NCBI RefSeq assembly: GCF_002204795.1 | Contig: NZ_NIXO01000041.1 | Location: 1-58,014 of the forward strand | Origin: Pseudomonas sp. K2I15 | GTDB taxonomy: Bacteria > Pseudomonadota > Gammaproteobacteria > Pseudomonadales > Pseudomonadaceae | Direction of reading: 5' to 3' | Length of the DNA stretch: 58,014 bases | In this document: in pieces, positions 25,763 through 36,023 of the stretch | Numbering within the stretch: position 1 is the stretch's first letter | Layout of the letters: every line of letters begins with the position of its first letter | Translations under genes and position numbers: made by a program | Notes under the pieces: model-generated | What the model was told of the DNA's origin: nothing | What the model saw: the letters and a program-made list of their open reading frames with translations, nothing else | Database searches by the model: none

Positions 25763-27700
25763 ATGGGCCAGACTCGTTTTGCCAGTGGGCGTCAATTGGA
25801 TCTGATTTGCCTGGGACGCCTGGGCGTCGACCTTTACGCACAACAAGTAGGTGCACGGCTGGAGGACGTCTCAAGCTTCGCCAAGTACCTCGGCGGTTCC
25901 TCCGCCAACATCGCGTTCGGTACCGCGCGGCTGGGGCTGCGGTCGGCGATGTTGAGCCGGGTGGGGGATGACCACATGGGACGTTTCCTGCTGGAATCCC
26001 TGGCCCGCGAAGGCTGCGACGTCAGCGGGATCAAGGTCGACCCGGAACGCCTCACTGCCATGGTGCTGCTGGGCCTCAAGGACCGCGAAACCTTCCCGCT
26101 GGTGTTCTACCGCGAGAACTGCGCCGATATGGCCCTGCGCGCCGAAGACATCAGCGAAGCCTTTATTGCTTCCAGCAAGGCGCTGCTGATCACCGGCACC
26201 CACTTCTCCACCGACGGCGTGTACAAGGCCAGCATCCAGGCCCTGGACTACGCCGAGAAGCACAACGTCAAGCGTGTGCTCGATATCGACTACCGCCCTG
26301 TGCTCTGGGGCCTGGCCGGCAAGGCCGACGGCGAAACCCGGTTTGTGGCCGACCAGAATGTCAGCCAGCACGTGCAAAAAATCCTTCCGCGTTTTGACCT
26401 GATCGTCGGCACCGAAGAAGAATTCCTGATTGCCGGTGGCAGCGAAGATTTGCTCACCGCTTTGCGCACCGTGCGCGGCCTGACCTCGGCAACCCTGGTG
26501 GTCAAGCTTGGCCCGCAAGGCTGCACGGTGGTCCACGGCGACATCCCGGCGCGTCTCGAAGACGGTGCCATCTATCCCGGTGTACGGGTGGAAGTGCTTA
26601 ACGTCTTGGGCGCCGGTGATGCCTTTATGTCCGGTTTCCTCAGCGGTTGGCTCATCGATGCCAGCGACGAGCGCTGCTGCCAGCTGGCCAATGCCTGCGG
26701 TGGCCTGGTGGTGTCGCGCCATGCCTGCGCGCCGGCCATGCCGACCCGTGCCGAACTCGATTACCTGTTCAACAGCCCGGTGCCGATTACCCGCCCGGAT
26801 CAGGACGCCGTGCTGCAACGCCTGCACCGGGTCAGTGTGCCGCGCAAAGCCTGGAAGCAGCTGTTTGTGTTTGCCTTCGACCATCGCTGGCAGTTGGTAG
26901 AGCTGGCACAAAAGGGTGGCCAGGACCTGGCGCGGATCAGCGCCCTCAAGCAACTGTTTATTCAGGCTGTGGAACGGGTTGAAAGCAAACTGGCCGAGCA
27001 GGGCGTCGAGGCCGATGTCGGGATTCTGGCCGATCAACGCTTTGGCCAGGACGCGCTGAACGCTGCCAGCGGTCGCGGCTGGTGGATCGCCCGTCCCGTG
27101 GAAGTCCAGAACTCACGGCCATTGGTCTTTGAACACGGTCGCTCAGTGGGCAGCAACCTGATCGCCTGGCCTCAGGAACAGATCATCAAGTGCCTGGTGC
27201 AATTTCACCCCGACGACGAGCCGCTGCTGCGCCTGGAACAGGAAGCGCAACTCAAGAGCTTGTACCAGGCGTCCCTGGTCAGCGGTCATGAGCTGCTGCT
27301 GGAAGTCGTGCCGCCCAAGGATCACCCGTCCAGCTACCCCGACGTGCTCTATCGCAGCCTCAAGCGCCTGTACAACCTGGGCATCTACCCGGCGTGGTGG
27401 AAGATCGAGACGCAGTCGGCCGCGGACTGGAAAAAGCTCGACGAGCTGATCCAGGAACGCGATCCCTACTGCCGGGGCGTGGTGCTGCTGGGCCTGAACG
27501 CTTCCGCCGAATGCCTGGCCGATGGCTTCCGGCAAGCCAGCCAGAGCCAGACCTGCCGTGGTTTCGCTGTGGGCCGCACGATCTTCCAGGAACCAAGCCG
27601 TGCATGGCTTGCGGGGGAGATTGACGATGAGGGGTTGATTCAACAAGCGCAGGGCATATTCGAACAATTGATCAATGCCTGGCGCAGCTCTCGAAGTTAA
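25763..27700 (+). CDS. iolC: 5-dehydro-2-deoxygluconokinase IolC fused to an aldolase-like DUF2090 domain
   Basis: 645 residues. Residues 1-330 are a PfkB-type sugar kinase (KYLGGSSANIAFGTARLG, and ATP-site GAGDAF at about 283-288). Residues ~340-640 are a DUF2090 domain resembling a class I aldolase barrel. The kinase phosphorylates 2-deoxy-5-keto-gluconate. The fused domain probably cleaves the phosphate to dihydroxyacetone phosphate and malonate semialdehyde, replacing a separate IolJ, none of which is seen here. First gene of the catabolic run, downstream of the IolR-type sites; a ribosome site (ACAGGAG) precedes the ATG. Confidence 0.9.
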   Translation: MGQTRFASGRQLDLICLGRLGVDLYAQQVGARLEDVSSFAKYLGGSSANIAFGTARLGLRSAMLSRVGDDHMGRFLLESLAREGCDVSGIKVDPERLTAMVLLGLKDRETFPLVFYRENCADMALRAEDISEAFIASSKALLITGTHFSTDGVYKASIQALDYAEKHNVKRVLDIDYRPVLWGLAGKADGETRFVADQNVSQHVQKILPRFDLIVGTEEEFLIAGGSEDLLTALRTVRGLTSATLVVKLGPQGCTVVHGDIPARLEDGAIYPGVRVEVLNVLGAGDAFMSGFLSGWLIDASDERCCQLANACGGLVVSRHACAPAMPTRAELDYLFNSPVPITRPDQDAVLQRLHRVSVPRKAWKQLFVFAFDHRWQLVELAQKGGQDLARISALKQLFIQAVERVESKLAEQGVEADVGILADQRFGQDALNAASGRGWWIARPVEVQNSRPLVFEHGRSVGSNLIAWPQEQIIKCLVQFHPDDEPLLRLEQEAQLKSLYQASLVSGHELLLEVVPPKDHPSSYPDVLYRSLKRLYNLGIYPAWWKIETQSAADWKKLDELIQERDPYCRGVVLLGLNASAECLADGFRQASQSQTCRGFAVGRTIFQEPSRAWLAGEIDDEGLIQQAQGIFEQLINAWRSSRS

Positions 27701-27730
27701 CCGCCGGTCGTTGATTGGAATGCAATCAAA

Positions 27731-27817
27731 TGTGGGAGCTGGCTTGCCTGCGATGCAGGCGGCCCGGTCTAACAGATAGACCGAGTTGATGCTATCGCAG
27801 GCAAGCCAGCTCCCACA
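27731..27817. repeat. REPIN, GTGGGAGC class
   Basis: Arms TGTGGGAGCTGGCTTGCCTG and the complement CAGGCAAGCCAGCTCCCACA around a short loop, 87 bp in all. It lies between iolC and iolE inside the inositol gene run. Confidence 0.9.
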
Positions 27818-27863
27818 TAAAGCAGATCTCAGGCAACTCTGAAAAACAATAATAGGTGCAGCC

Positions 27864-28757
27864 ATGCCCGCTATCCGAATTGGCATCAACCCGATCTCCT
27901 GGAGCAACGACGACCTGCCGGCCCTGGGCGGCGAAACGCCGTTGAGCACAGCCCTCAGCGAAGGCAAGGACATCGGCTACGAAGGCTTCGAACTCAACGG
28001 TAAATTCCCCAAGGACGCCAAAGGCGTTGGCGATGTATTGCGCCCCTACGACCTGGCACTGGTCTCCGGCTGGTACTCCAGCCGCCTGGCCCAGCGCTCG
28101 GTGGCGCAAGAAATCGAGGCCATCGCCGGCCACGTCGAACTGCTGCGCGAGAACGGCGCCACCGTATTGGTGTACGGCGAAGTCGCCGACTCGATCCAGG
28201 GCTCACCGGTACGCCTGATCGAACGCCCGCGCTTCCACAGCGAACAGGCCTGGCAGGAATACGCCGACAAGCTCACCGAACTGGCGCGCTTTACCCTGTC
28301 CCAGGGCGTGCGCCTGGCGTACCACCATCATATGGGCGCCTATGTTGAATCCCCGCAAGACATCGACACCCTGATGCGCCTCACCGGCCCGGAAGTCGGC
28401 CTGCTGTTCGATTCGGGTCACTGCTACATGGGTGGCGGCGAACCTATCGAGGTGCTGCGCAAACACATCGACCGCATATGCCACGTGCACTTCAAGGACG
28501 TGCGCAAACCGGTGGTGCAACTGGCGCGCAACCAGATGTGGAGCTTCCCGGACTGCATCGTCAACGGCACCTTCACCGTGCCCGGCGACGGTGATATCGA
28601 CTTCGCGGCGCTGCTGGACGTGCTGCTGGCCGCCAACTACCACGGCTGGCTGGTGGTGGAGGCTGAGCAGGATCCTGCGGTGGCACCGAGCTACATCTAT
28701 GCGAAGAAGGGTTACGACACGCTGCGTGCTCTTCTCAATGAGAGGATCGGACAATGA
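27864..28757 (+). CDS. iolE: Myo-inosose-2 dehydratase IolE
   Basis: 297 residues. Opens with the family motif INPISWSNDDLPALGG and continues as an AP-endonuclease-2-type TIM barrel. Metal-site candidates appear in YHHHMGAYVES, LLFDSGHCYMGG and HVHFKDVRK. It dehydrates scyllo-inosose to 3D-(3,5/4)-trihydroxycyclohexane-1,2-dione, the substrate of IolD. It overlaps iolB by 4 bp (ATGA). Confidence 0.95.
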   Translation: MPAIRIGINPISWSNDDLPALGGETPLSTALSEGKDIGYEGFELNGKFPKDAKGVGDVLRPYDLALVSGWYSSRLAQRSVAQEIEAIAGHVELLRENGATVLVYGEVADSIQGSPVRLIERPRFHSEQAWQEYADKLTELARFTLSQGVRLAYHHHMGAYVESPQDIDTLMRLTGPEVGLLFDSGHCYMGGGEPIEVLRKHIDRICHVHFKDVRKPVVQLARNQMWSFPDCIVNGTFTVPGDGDIDFAALLDVLLAANYHGWLVVEAEQDPAVAPSYIYAKKGYDTLRALLNERIGQ

Positions 28758-29548
28758 GCCTGTTGGTCAAAAGCAGCAAGCGTGGGCAAACCATGGTCGC
28801 GCTGGAAGAGGGGCGCCTGGAATATGTGGGTTTCGCCGCCTACCGCCTGAGCCTGGGCGAAACCCTGCCCGTGACTGCCGGTGACAAAGAACTGTGCCTG
28901 GTGCTGCTCAGCGGCCGGGTGACTATTCAGGGTGAAGGTTTCAACTGGGAAAACCTCGGCGATCGCCACTCGGTCTTCGAAGACAAATCCCCCTTCGCCG
29001 CTTACTTGCCGCCTGGTACCGACGCCCAGGTCACCGCGCTCAGCGACGTGCAAATCGCCGTCTGCGCGGCTCCCGGTTCCACTGACGCGGGCCTGGCGCC
29101 ACGCCTGATCCGCCCCGAACACTGCAAGCGCAGCGTACGCGGCAAAGGCGCCAACACCCGCTATGTGTGCGACATCCTGCCCGACAGCGAGCCCGCTCAT
29201 TCGCTGCTGGTGGTGGAGGTGCGCACGCCGTCCGGTCACTCGTCGAGCTACCCGCCCCACAAGCACGACACCGACGATTTGCCGCACCAGAGCTTTCTCG
29301 AAGAAACCTATTACCACCAGATCAACCCGCCCCAGGGCTTTGTGTTCCAGCGCGTCTACACCGACGACCGCAGCATCGACCAGGCCATGGCCGTGGAAAA
29401 CAGCGACCTGGTGGTGGTGCCCAAGGGTTATCACCCGGTCAGCGTGCCGTATGGCTACGAGTCCTACTACCTGAACGTGATGGCCGGCCCCAAGCGCGCC
29501 TGGCATTTTCATAACGACCCGCAGCACAGCTGGCTGCTGGATCTTTAA
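28754..29548 (+). CDS. iolB: 5-deoxy-glucuronate isomerase IolB
   Basis: 264 residues, typical length. It isomerises 5-deoxy-glucuronate (the IolD product) to 2-deoxy-5-keto-gluconate, the IolC substrate. Bicupin-type motifs are visible: SSYPPHKHDTD and EETYYHQINPPQGFVFQRVY hold His and Glu metal ligands, with VPKGYHPVSVPYGYESYYLN near the C-terminus. Translationally coupled to iolE. Confidence 0.95.
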   Translation: MSLLVKSSKRGQTMVALEEGRLEYVGFAAYRLSLGETLPVTAGDKELCLVLLSGRVTIQGEGFNWENLGDRHSVFEDKSPFAAYLPPGTDAQVTALSDVQIAVCAAPGSTDAGLAPRLIRPEHCKRSVRGKGANTRYVCDILPDSEPAHSLLVVEVRTPSGHSSSYPPHKHDTDDLPHQSFLEETYYHQINPPQGFVFQRVYTDDRSIDQAMAVENSDLVVVPKGYHPVSVPYGYESYYLNVMAGPKRAWHFHNDPQHSWLLDL

Positions 29549-29573
29549 GCACTTTCGACGGAGAACAAGAACA

Positions 29574-31076
<1,503 letters not shown>

Positions 31077-31101
31077 TGTTTAAGTGTGGAGCACAACAAT
31101 A

Positions 31102-31917
31102 ATGAAGTCGCCTCTACGTTTTGCCCTGAACCGCATGGTCGCCCCCAGCCTTTCCCTGCCGGACTTTATCCAGCTGGCGGTGACCCTCAAATGCGACGCC
31201 ATCGAGATTCGCAACGACCTCAAGGGCATCGAGATTGAAGACGGCACGCCTGCCAGCCGCGTGCGCGAATTGTGCGCGGTGCACTGCATCACCGTGCTCT
31301 CGATCAACGCGCTGTACCCGTTCGATGTGTGGAATGACGAGCGCCGTGCCCAGGCGATCAAGTTGGCCGCCTATGCCCGCGAATGCGGCGCGCAGGCGTT
31401 GGTGATGTGCCCGCTGAACGACCGCGCCGACCCGCGCAACGAAGCCCGGCGCGCAGCCGGTTTGCGCACTGCCTTGAGCGAACTGGCGCCGATCCTGCGC
31501 GAGTACGGCATTCTCGGTTTCGTCGAGCCCCTGGGCTTTGAAGAATGCTCCCTGCGCCGCAAGCGAGTGGCGGTGGATGCGATCAAGGCCATTGGCGGGC
31601 TGGATGTGTTCCGCGTGGTGCACGACACCTTTCACCACCACTTGGCCAGCGAACATGAGTTTTTCCCCGAGCTGACCGGGCTGGTGCACATCTCCGGTGT
31701 GGAAGACGCCGAGGCGCCGCTGAACTCGATCCGCGACGGTCACCGCGTGCTGGTGGGCGAGGGTGACATTCTGGGCAATGCCGCACAGATCGACACCTTG
31801 CTCAGCACCGGCTACAGCGGTTACCTGTCGTTTGAGCCATTTGCCGAAAGCGTGCATGGCCTGGCGGACATCAAGCAGGCGCTGGGCGCAAGCATCGCCC
31901 ACCTGCAGAAACGATAA
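31102..31917 (+). CDS. iolI: Inosose isomerase-like protein IolI
   Basis: 271-residue sugar phosphate isomerase/epimerase-type TIM barrel. Candidate metal-site residues: Glu in GFVEPLGFEECSLR, His/Asp in VVHDTFHHHLASE, and Glu in SFEPFAESVH. B. subtilis IolI interconverts inosose isomers, which supports use of other inositol stereoisomers. The ATG at 31102 is preceded by a weak ribosome site (GTGGAG). iolD follows after 10 bp. Confidence 0.82.
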   Translation: MKSPLRFALNRMVAPSLSLPDFIQLAVTLKCDAIEIRNDLKGIEIEDGTPASRVRELCAVHCITVLSINALYPFDVWNDERRAQAIKLAAYARECGAQALVMCPLNDRADPRNEARRAAGLRTALSELAPILREYGILGFVEPLGFEECSLRRKRVAVDAIKAIGGLDVFRVVHDTFHHHLASEHEFFPELTGLVHISGVEDAEAPLNSIRDGHRVLVGEGDILGNAAQIDTLLSTGYSGYLSFEPFAESVHGLADIKQALGASIAHLQKR

Positions 31918-31927
31918 GGGGCACCAC

Positions 31928-33859
31928 ATGACCACAACCCGATTGACCATGGCCCAGGCCCTGGTGAAGTTTCTGGATAACCAGTACATCGAAGTCGACG
32001 GTGTGCAGAGCAAATTTGTCGCGGGTATATTCACGATTTTTGGCCACGGCAATGTGCTGGGCCTGGGCCAGGCCCTGGAGCAGGACAGCGGCGACCTGGT
32101 GGTGCATCAGGGTCGCAACGAGCAAGGCATGGCCCACGCGGCGATTGGTTTTGCCAAGCAGCACTTGCGCCGTAAGATTTACGCGTGTTCCTCCTCGGTT
32201 GGCCCGGGCGCGGCGAATATGTTGACCGCGGCGGCAACCGCGACCGCCAACCGGATTCCGTTGCTGCTGTTGCCCGGTGATGTGTACGCCAGCCGCCAGC
32301 CGGACCCGGTGCTGCAACAGATCGAGCAGTTCCACGATTTGAGCATCAGCACCAACGATGCCTTCCGTGCGGTCAGCAAATACTGGGACCGCATCAACCG
32401 CCCGGAACAGCTGATGACGGCAGCGATCCACGCCATGCGTGTGCTCACCGACCCTGCAGAAACCGGCGCCGTGACTCTTGCCCTGCCGCAGGATGTGCAA
32501 GGCGAAGCGTGGGATTACCCGGATTACTTCCTGCAAAAACGCGTGCACCGTATTGACCGTCGTCCGGCGACCGAGGCGATGCTGGGCGACGCCGTAGCGG
32601 CGTTCAAAGGCAAGCGAAAACCACTGATCGTGTGCGGCGGCGGGGTCAAATACTCCGGCGCGAATGCCGCGTTGCAAGCCTTTGCCGAACGCTTCGACAT
32701 TCCTTTCGCCGAAACCCAGGCGGGCAAGAGCGCGGTGGTTTCCAGCCATCCACTGAACCTCGGCGGCCTGGGTGAAACCGGCTGCCTGGCAGCGAACCTG
32801 CTGGCGCCGGAAGCCGACCTGATCATTGGCATCGGCACGCGTTATACCGACTTCACCACGTCGTCGAAGTCATTGTTCAAACACCCTGAAGTGCAATTTC
32901 TGAACCTCAATATCAGCCCGTGTGATGCGCTGAAACTTGATGGCGTGCAATTGCTGGCGGATGCCAAAGTGGGCCTGGAAGCACTGGCCGAAGCGCTGGG
33001 CGACTACCGCTCCAGCTGGGGCGATCAACCACGGGATGCCAAGGTGCAGTTGGACGCCGAAGTCGACCGCATCTACCAGGCCGAATACCAGACCGAAAAC
33101 TTCGTGCCGGAAATCAACGACCACATGGACCCGGCGGTGCTGCGCGAATTCATCGAATTGACCGGCTCCTGCCTGACCCAAAGCCGTGTACTCGGTGTGC
33201 TCAACGAAACCCTGGCCGACGACGCGATCATCGTCGCCGCCGCTGGCAGCCTGCCCGGCGACCTGCAGCGCAGCTGGCGCAGCAAGGGCGTCAACACCTA
33301 CCACGTCGAATACGGTTATTCGTGCATGGGCTACGAAGTTAACGCGGCCCTGGGCGTCAAGCTGGCCGAACCTGAGCGCGAGGTGTACGCGCTGGTGGGC
33401 GACGGCTCGTACATGATGCTGCACTCGGAGCTGGCGACCTCGATCCAGGAGCGGCGCAAGATCAACGTGGTGCTGCTGGACAACATGACCTTCGGCTGCA
33501 TCAACAATTTGCAGATGGAACACGGCATGGACAGCTTCGGCACCGAGTTCCGGTTCCGTAACCCTGAAACCGGCAAGCTCGACGGCGGTTTTGTGCCGGT
33601 GGATTTCGCCATGAGCGCGGCGGCCTATGGCTGCAAGACGTATAAGGTCAACACCGTGGAGCAGTTGCAGGCGGCGCTGGCCGATGCGCGCATGCAAACG
33701 GTGTCGACGCTGATTGATATCAAGGTCCTGCCCAAAACCATGATCCACAAATACCTGTCGTGGTGGCGTGTCGGTGTGGCGCAGGTGTCCACCAGCGAAC
33801 GCACCGATGCGGTGGCCAAACAACTCAATGAACGCCTGGCCAAGGCCCGGCAGTACTAA
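31928..33859 (+). CDS. iolD: Trihydroxycyclohexanedione hydrolase IolD
   Basis: 643 residues, a thiamine-diphosphate-dependent enzyme that opens the ring of trihydroxycyclohexane-1,2-dione to 5-deoxy-glucuronate. It has the pyrimidine-domain activation Glu region (HQGRNEQGMAHAAIGFAK), the central domain IVCGGGVKYSGANAAL, and the cofactor-binding GDGSYMMLHSELATSIQE...NNLQMEHG. The ATG at 31928 follows AAGGGG; the earlier in-frame start lies inside iolI. Confidence 0.95.
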   Translation: MTTTRLTMAQALVKFLDNQYIEVDGVQSKFVAGIFTIFGHGNVLGLGQALEQDSGDLVVHQGRNEQGMAHAAIGFAKQHLRRKIYACSSSVGPGAANMLTAAATATANRIPLLLLPGDVYASRQPDPVLQQIEQFHDLSISTNDAFRAVSKYWDRINRPEQLMTAAIHAMRVLTDPAETGAVTLALPQDVQGEAWDYPDYFLQKRVHRIDRRPATEAMLGDAVAAFKGKRKPLIVCGGGVKYSGANAALQAFAERFDIPFAETQAGKSAVVSSHPLNLGGLGETGCLAANLLAPEADLIIGIGTRYTDFTTSSKSLFKHPEVQFLNLNISPCDALKLDGVQLLADAKVGLEALAEALGDYRSSWGDQPRDAKVQLDAEVDRIYQAEYQTENFVPEINDHMDPAVLREFIELTGSCLTQSRVLGVLNETLADDAIIVAAAGSLPGDLQRSWRSKGVNTYHVEYGYSCMGYEVNAALGVKLAEPEREVYALVGDGSYMMLHSELATSIQERRKINVVLLDNMTFGCINNLQMEHGMDSFGTEFRFRNPETGKLDGGFVPVDFAMSAAAYGCKTYKVNTVEQLQAALADARMQTVSTLIDIKVLPKTMIHKYLSWWRVGVAQVSTSERTDAVAKQLNERLAKARQY

Positions 33860-33878
33860 TAACAAGAGGAGTGTTTCC

Positions 33879-34889
33879 ATGTCTTTGAAGTTGGGTGTTA
33901 TCGGTACTGGCGCCATTGGCCGTGACCATATTCGTCGTTGCAGCCAGACCTTGCTCAACAGCCAGGTGGTGGCCGTGACGGACATCAACCTTGAACAAGC
34001 TGCCAAGGTCGTCGCTGACCTGAAACTCACCGCCGAGGTCTACCCGGACGGCCACGCGCTGATCAACTCGCCGCAAGTCGAGGCGATCCTGGTGACCTCC
34101 TGGGGCCCGAGCCACGAAGAGTTCGTGCTGGCCGCGATTGCCGCCGGCAAACCGGTGTTCTGCGAGAAGCCGCTGGCAGTGACTGCCGAAGGCTGCCGCA
34201 AAATCGTCGAGGCCGAAGTGGCCCACGGCAAGCGCCTGGTACAGGTGGGCTTCATGCGCCCGTATGACGAGGGTTATCGCGCCCTCAAAGCCGTGATCGA
34301 CAGCGGCCAGATCGGTGAGCCGTTGATGCTGCACTGCGCCCACCGCAACCCGACGGTGGGTGAGAACTACAAGACCGACATGGCGATCACCGACACCTTG
34401 ATCCACGAGCTGGATGTGTTGCGCTGGTTGCTGGCCGATGACTATGTGTCGGTGCAGGTGGTGTTCCCTCGCAAATCGAGCAAGGCGCTGGCGCACTTGC
34501 GTGATCCGCAGATCGTGCTGCTGGAAACCGCCAAGGGCACGCGCATCGATGTGGAAGTGTTTGTGAACTGCCAGTACGGCTACGACATTCAGTGTGAAGT
34601 GGTGGGGGAGACTGGCATTGCCAAGTTGCCGGAACCGTCCCAGGTGCAGATGCGCAGCGGGGCCAAGCTGTCGAACGCGATTCTGATGGATTGGAAAGAC
34701 CGGTTTATCGCGGCGTACGACGTTGAGCTGCAAGCGTTTATCGATAGTGTGAGGGCAGGGCAGGTAGGCGGGCCGTCGGCGTGGGATGGTTTTGCGGCAG
34801 CGGTGGCGGCGGATGCGTGTATCGAGGCGCAGAACAGTGGGCAGATTGTGAAAGTGGGTTTGCCGGAGCGGCCACATTTCTACGGCTAA
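33879..34889 (+). CDS. iolG: Inositol 2-dehydrogenase IolG
   Basis: 336-residue Gfo/Idh/MocA enzyme. NAD-binding GVIGTGAIGRDHIRR at the N-terminus, FCEKPLAVTAEG (catalytic-region Lys at about 97), and TDTLIHELDVLRWLL with the conserved Asp/His pair. It oxidises myo-inositol to scyllo-inosose, the entry step of the pathway. GAGGAG lies upstream of the ATG at 33879, and iolD ends 19 bp earlier. Confidence 0.94.
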   Translation: MSLKLGVIGTGAIGRDHIRRCSQTLLNSQVVAVTDINLEQAAKVVADLKLTAEVYPDGHALINSPQVEAILVTSWGPSHEEFVLAAIAAGKPVFCEKPLAVTAEGCRKIVEAEVAHGKRLVQVGFMRPYDEGYRALKAVIDSGQIGEPLMLHCAHRNPTVGENYKTDMAITDTLIHELDVLRWLLADDYVSVQVVFPRKSSKALAHLRDPQIVLLETAKGTRIDVEVFVNCQYGYDIQCEVVGETGIAKLPEPSQVQMRSGAKLSNAILMDWKDRFIAAYDVELQAFIDSVRAGQVGGPSAWDGFAAAVAADACIEAQNSGQIVKVGLPERPHFYG

Positions 34890-34919
34890 CCACAACCCTC
34901 ACTGAAGGAATGCAGTCAG

Positions 34920-34991
34920 TGTGGGAGCGGGCTTTCATTCAACCTTTGCATCGACTGACCCGCCGCCTTCGCGAGCAAGCCCGCTCCCACA
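34920..34991. repeat. Degenerate REPIN, GTGGGAGC class
   Basis: Left arm TGTGGGAGCGGGCTTTCATT is decayed, while the right arm TTCGCGAGCAAGCCCGCTCC then CACA is intact. It is 72 bp long and shorter than the others. It lies between iolG and iolH. Confidence 0.8.
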
Positions 34992-35031
34992 TTTGACCGA
35001 GTTCCTGCATCAAATTCGGGAGATCTCAAGC

Positions 35032-35892
35032 ATGCGCATCGCATTAGACCCCTACATGTACCGCCACCTGCCCCTCGGCCAGATGGTCGACAAGGCCGCC
35101 GAACTCGGCTACCAGCACATCGAACTCTCACCCCGTGAAGACTTCCTGCCGTTCTACAAGGCCGCCCGGGTTGACCGGGCGCGCATCAAGGAATTTCGCA
35201 AGGCCCTGAGCGACGCCGGCGTGCAACTCTCCTCCTTGTTGCCCATGTACCACTGGGCCGCCGCCGACGAAGGCCTGCGCGTTGCCGCCGTACGCAACTG
35301 GAAGCGCGCGATCCAGATCGCCGTGGAAATGGACTGCGAGCTGGTCAACACTGAATTTACCGGCCAGTCCGACAACCCGCTGGTCTGCGAAAACCAGTTC
35401 ATGCGCTCTATGGACGAATTGATGCCGGAGTTCGAACGCGAAGGCGTCAAGCTGGATATCCAGGCGCACCCGTATGACTTCTGCGAGCGCAACAACGAGT
35501 CGGTCGATATCATTCGTGGCCTCGACCGCGACTGGATCAATTACCTCTACGCGGCGCCGCACACTTTTTTCTACGACGACGGCAAGGGCGATATCGCCTC
35601 GATGCTCAAGTACGCAGGCTCCAAGCTCAGCCACTTGATCATCGCCGATACCTATAACCACCGGGCGTCGTCCAACCTGCGCTACATCGTCAACCCGCCG
35701 GGTGTGACCGCCACCGTGCACCAGCACCTGGACATCGGCCAGGGCGAGGTGAACTGGGATGCGTTTTTCGACACCCTGCGGGAAATCAAGTTCGACGGCA
35801 TCGCCACAGTGTCGGTGTTTGCCTGGGAAGACCGGCCGGATGAGTCCAACCGGATGATGCTGGAGCGGGTCACCCGCGAACTTTGCTGTTAG
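35032..35892 (+). CDS. iolH: IolH-like TIM-barrel protein
   Basis: 286 residues. The sequence follows the remembered B. subtilis IolH pattern: start IALDPYMYRHLPL, then IELSPREDFLPF, NTEFTG, DIQAHPYDF, YLYAAPHTFF, RYIVNPPG and HQHLDIGQGEVNWDAFF. It is a xylose-isomerase-like TIM barrel with probable Glu, Asp and His metal ligands. Its exact reaction in inositol catabolism is not settled in the literature I know. The start is the ATG at 35032 after GGGAG; the earlier in-frame start runs through the REP element. Confidence 0.85.
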   Translation: MRIALDPYMYRHLPLGQMVDKAAELGYQHIELSPREDFLPFYKAARVDRARIKEFRKALSDAGVQLSSLLPMYHWAAADEGLRVAAVRNWKRAIQIAVEMDCELVNTEFTGQSDNPLVCENQFMRSMDELMPEFEREGVKLDIQAHPYDFCERNNESVDIIRGLDRDWINYLYAAPHTFFYDDGKGDIASMLKYAGSKLSHLIIADTYNHRASSNLRYIVNPPGVTATVHQHLDIGQGEVNWDAFFDTLREIKFDGIATVSVFAWEDRPDESNRMMLERVTRELCC

Positions 35893-35909
35893 ATCGTTGT
35901 GGCTTGCTC

Positions 35910-36003
35910 TGTGGCGAGGGAGCTTGCTCCCGCTGGGGTGCGAAGCGCCCCCAAAAGCTTGCGACTGCTACGCAGCCGAACGGGAGCAAGCTCCCTCGCC
36001 ACA
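35910..36003. repeat. REPIN, GTGGCGAGGGAGC class, copy 2
   Basis: Arms TGTGGCGAGGGAGCTTGCTC and GAGCAAGCTCCCTCGCCACA, perfect complements, with a different loop from the element at 24446-24540. It separates iolH from the IolW-like gene by just 20 bp on the right. Confidence 0.9.
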
Positions 36004-36023
36004 ATTAACCAAGGAGTATCTGT

